Shown in pieces: positions 63,401 to 64,000 of a stretch of 64,000 nt of DNA (position 1 is its first letter; each line of letters starts with the position of its first letter). The translations under genes and the position numbers were made by a program. The DNA lies in the NCBI GenBank assembly GCA_027574665.1, contig CM050657.1:22980700-23044699 (forward strand). Reading direction: 5' to 3'. The DNA comes from Rhynochetos jubatus. Lineage: Eukaryota; Chordata; Aves; Eurypygiformes; Rhynochetidae. The notes below the pieces were generated by a model. That model was not told the DNA's origin. It saw only the letters and a program-made list of their open reading frames with translations, and made no database searches.

Positions 63401-64000
63401 AAAAGATCCACGCTACCAGGCAGCTTTTGTAGTTAAGATGACCTTCTCTGAGTTCACTTGGGGAAATTCTGGCAGCGTAACCCAAATCAATTTAAGCTTT
63501 ACATTTCAAAGAGCTGGCAACAGGAACAGCCTTGCGGTGTGTGTGTGGCAATTTCAAAAGTCAAGCGGCCAGCTGAAACCAGAGCCCATGGCTTTTGGGC
63601 CCATCATCATCTCCACATGGGAGGTCCAACGGAGGCCTCTGAAGTGCTGGGTGTGGTAGCAGCTCGCCTCTCAGAGAACCCAATGTATGGTCAGTCTCTG
63701 AGCCTATACACTACACCCTGACTCCACATAAAGAGCCAAATTCGCTTGGGTACTGGGAGCAGCACAGCTGCATTGGCATAGCTCCCTGCCCAAACAGAGC
63801 GCTGTTCCAGGGCCATAGCTTGAATACCTCTACTTGGCATAATATTGGATATAAGCAGGTCTGTAATTTCAGAGTTAGAGCACTAGAAAAGACATAATAT
63901 GCTCTTACGCTTTATGTAAGACTTAAAAAAAAAAAATCAATTGAGGCAAGAAGGCAAATTTGATAAAAGACTGATGGAAGTGTTTTTCCCAGGCCTGTGG

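Larger units (their letters stand above)
44883..64000. other. Intergenic region without recognised genes, distal part
   Basis: About 19 kb with no recognised exon on either strand. Contents are a C18 tract at 48214-48231, a MIR-like fragment near 48685-48790, a possible MIR near 57375-57440, A/T homopolymers (A15 at 56699-56713, A12 at 59695-59706) and AT-rich motif clusters near 46700-46910 and 50880-51130. The 205-codon minus frame at 54057-54674 begins with GTG, not ATG, and is not credible as a gene. Confidence 0.6.

Overview
The window is vertebrate nuclear DNA, most likely from a bird. Interspersed repeats are sparse. The recognisable ones are 5'-truncated CR1 LINE fragments and decayed MIR-like SINE fragments, a mix typical of birds and other sauropsids. 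A crocodilian or turtle is not excluded. There are no bacterial operons, ribosome binding sites, CRISPR arrays or phage genes. Nearly all six-frame ORFs are chance reading frames in non-coding DNA.

Only one protein-coding element is firmly recognised: the first coding exon of glypican-1 (GPC1) on the minus strand at 16916-17072. It encodes the start methionine, a signal peptide and the first conserved glypican segment, and it ends in a consensus 5' splice site. Transcription runs toward lower coordinates, so positions 1-16915 are the beginning of GPC1 intron 1. Exon 2 lies beyond the left edge. The promoter and 5' UTR sit in a strong CpG island of about 16.6-18.0 kb that has GC boxes, a CCAAT box and a TTTAAA element.

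Intron 1 holds a second CpG island (about 12.5-13.0 kb) with a strong CTCF-type motif, a CR1 fragment, two MIR-like fragments, a 12-bp AT-rich palindrome, and two AT-rich, homeodomain-motif-rich blocks that look like conserved non-coding elements.

From about 18 kb to 64 kb, upstream of GPC1, I recognise no gene. This looks like an intergenic regulatory interval. It holds an orphan CpG-rich patch (29.1-29.6 kb), a possible two-exon small ORF (33.7-34.2 kb), a perfect 15-bp hairpin (31.4 kb), a pair of adjacent hairpins next to CRE-like and octamer motifs (37.9-38.2 kb), an AT-rich palindromic minisatellite (21.1 kb), CR1 and MIR fragments, and long homopolymer tracts. I found no sign of a novel multi-gene system. 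The points most worth checking are the small ORF, the hairpins, the intronic CpG/CTCF island and the candidate enhancers.
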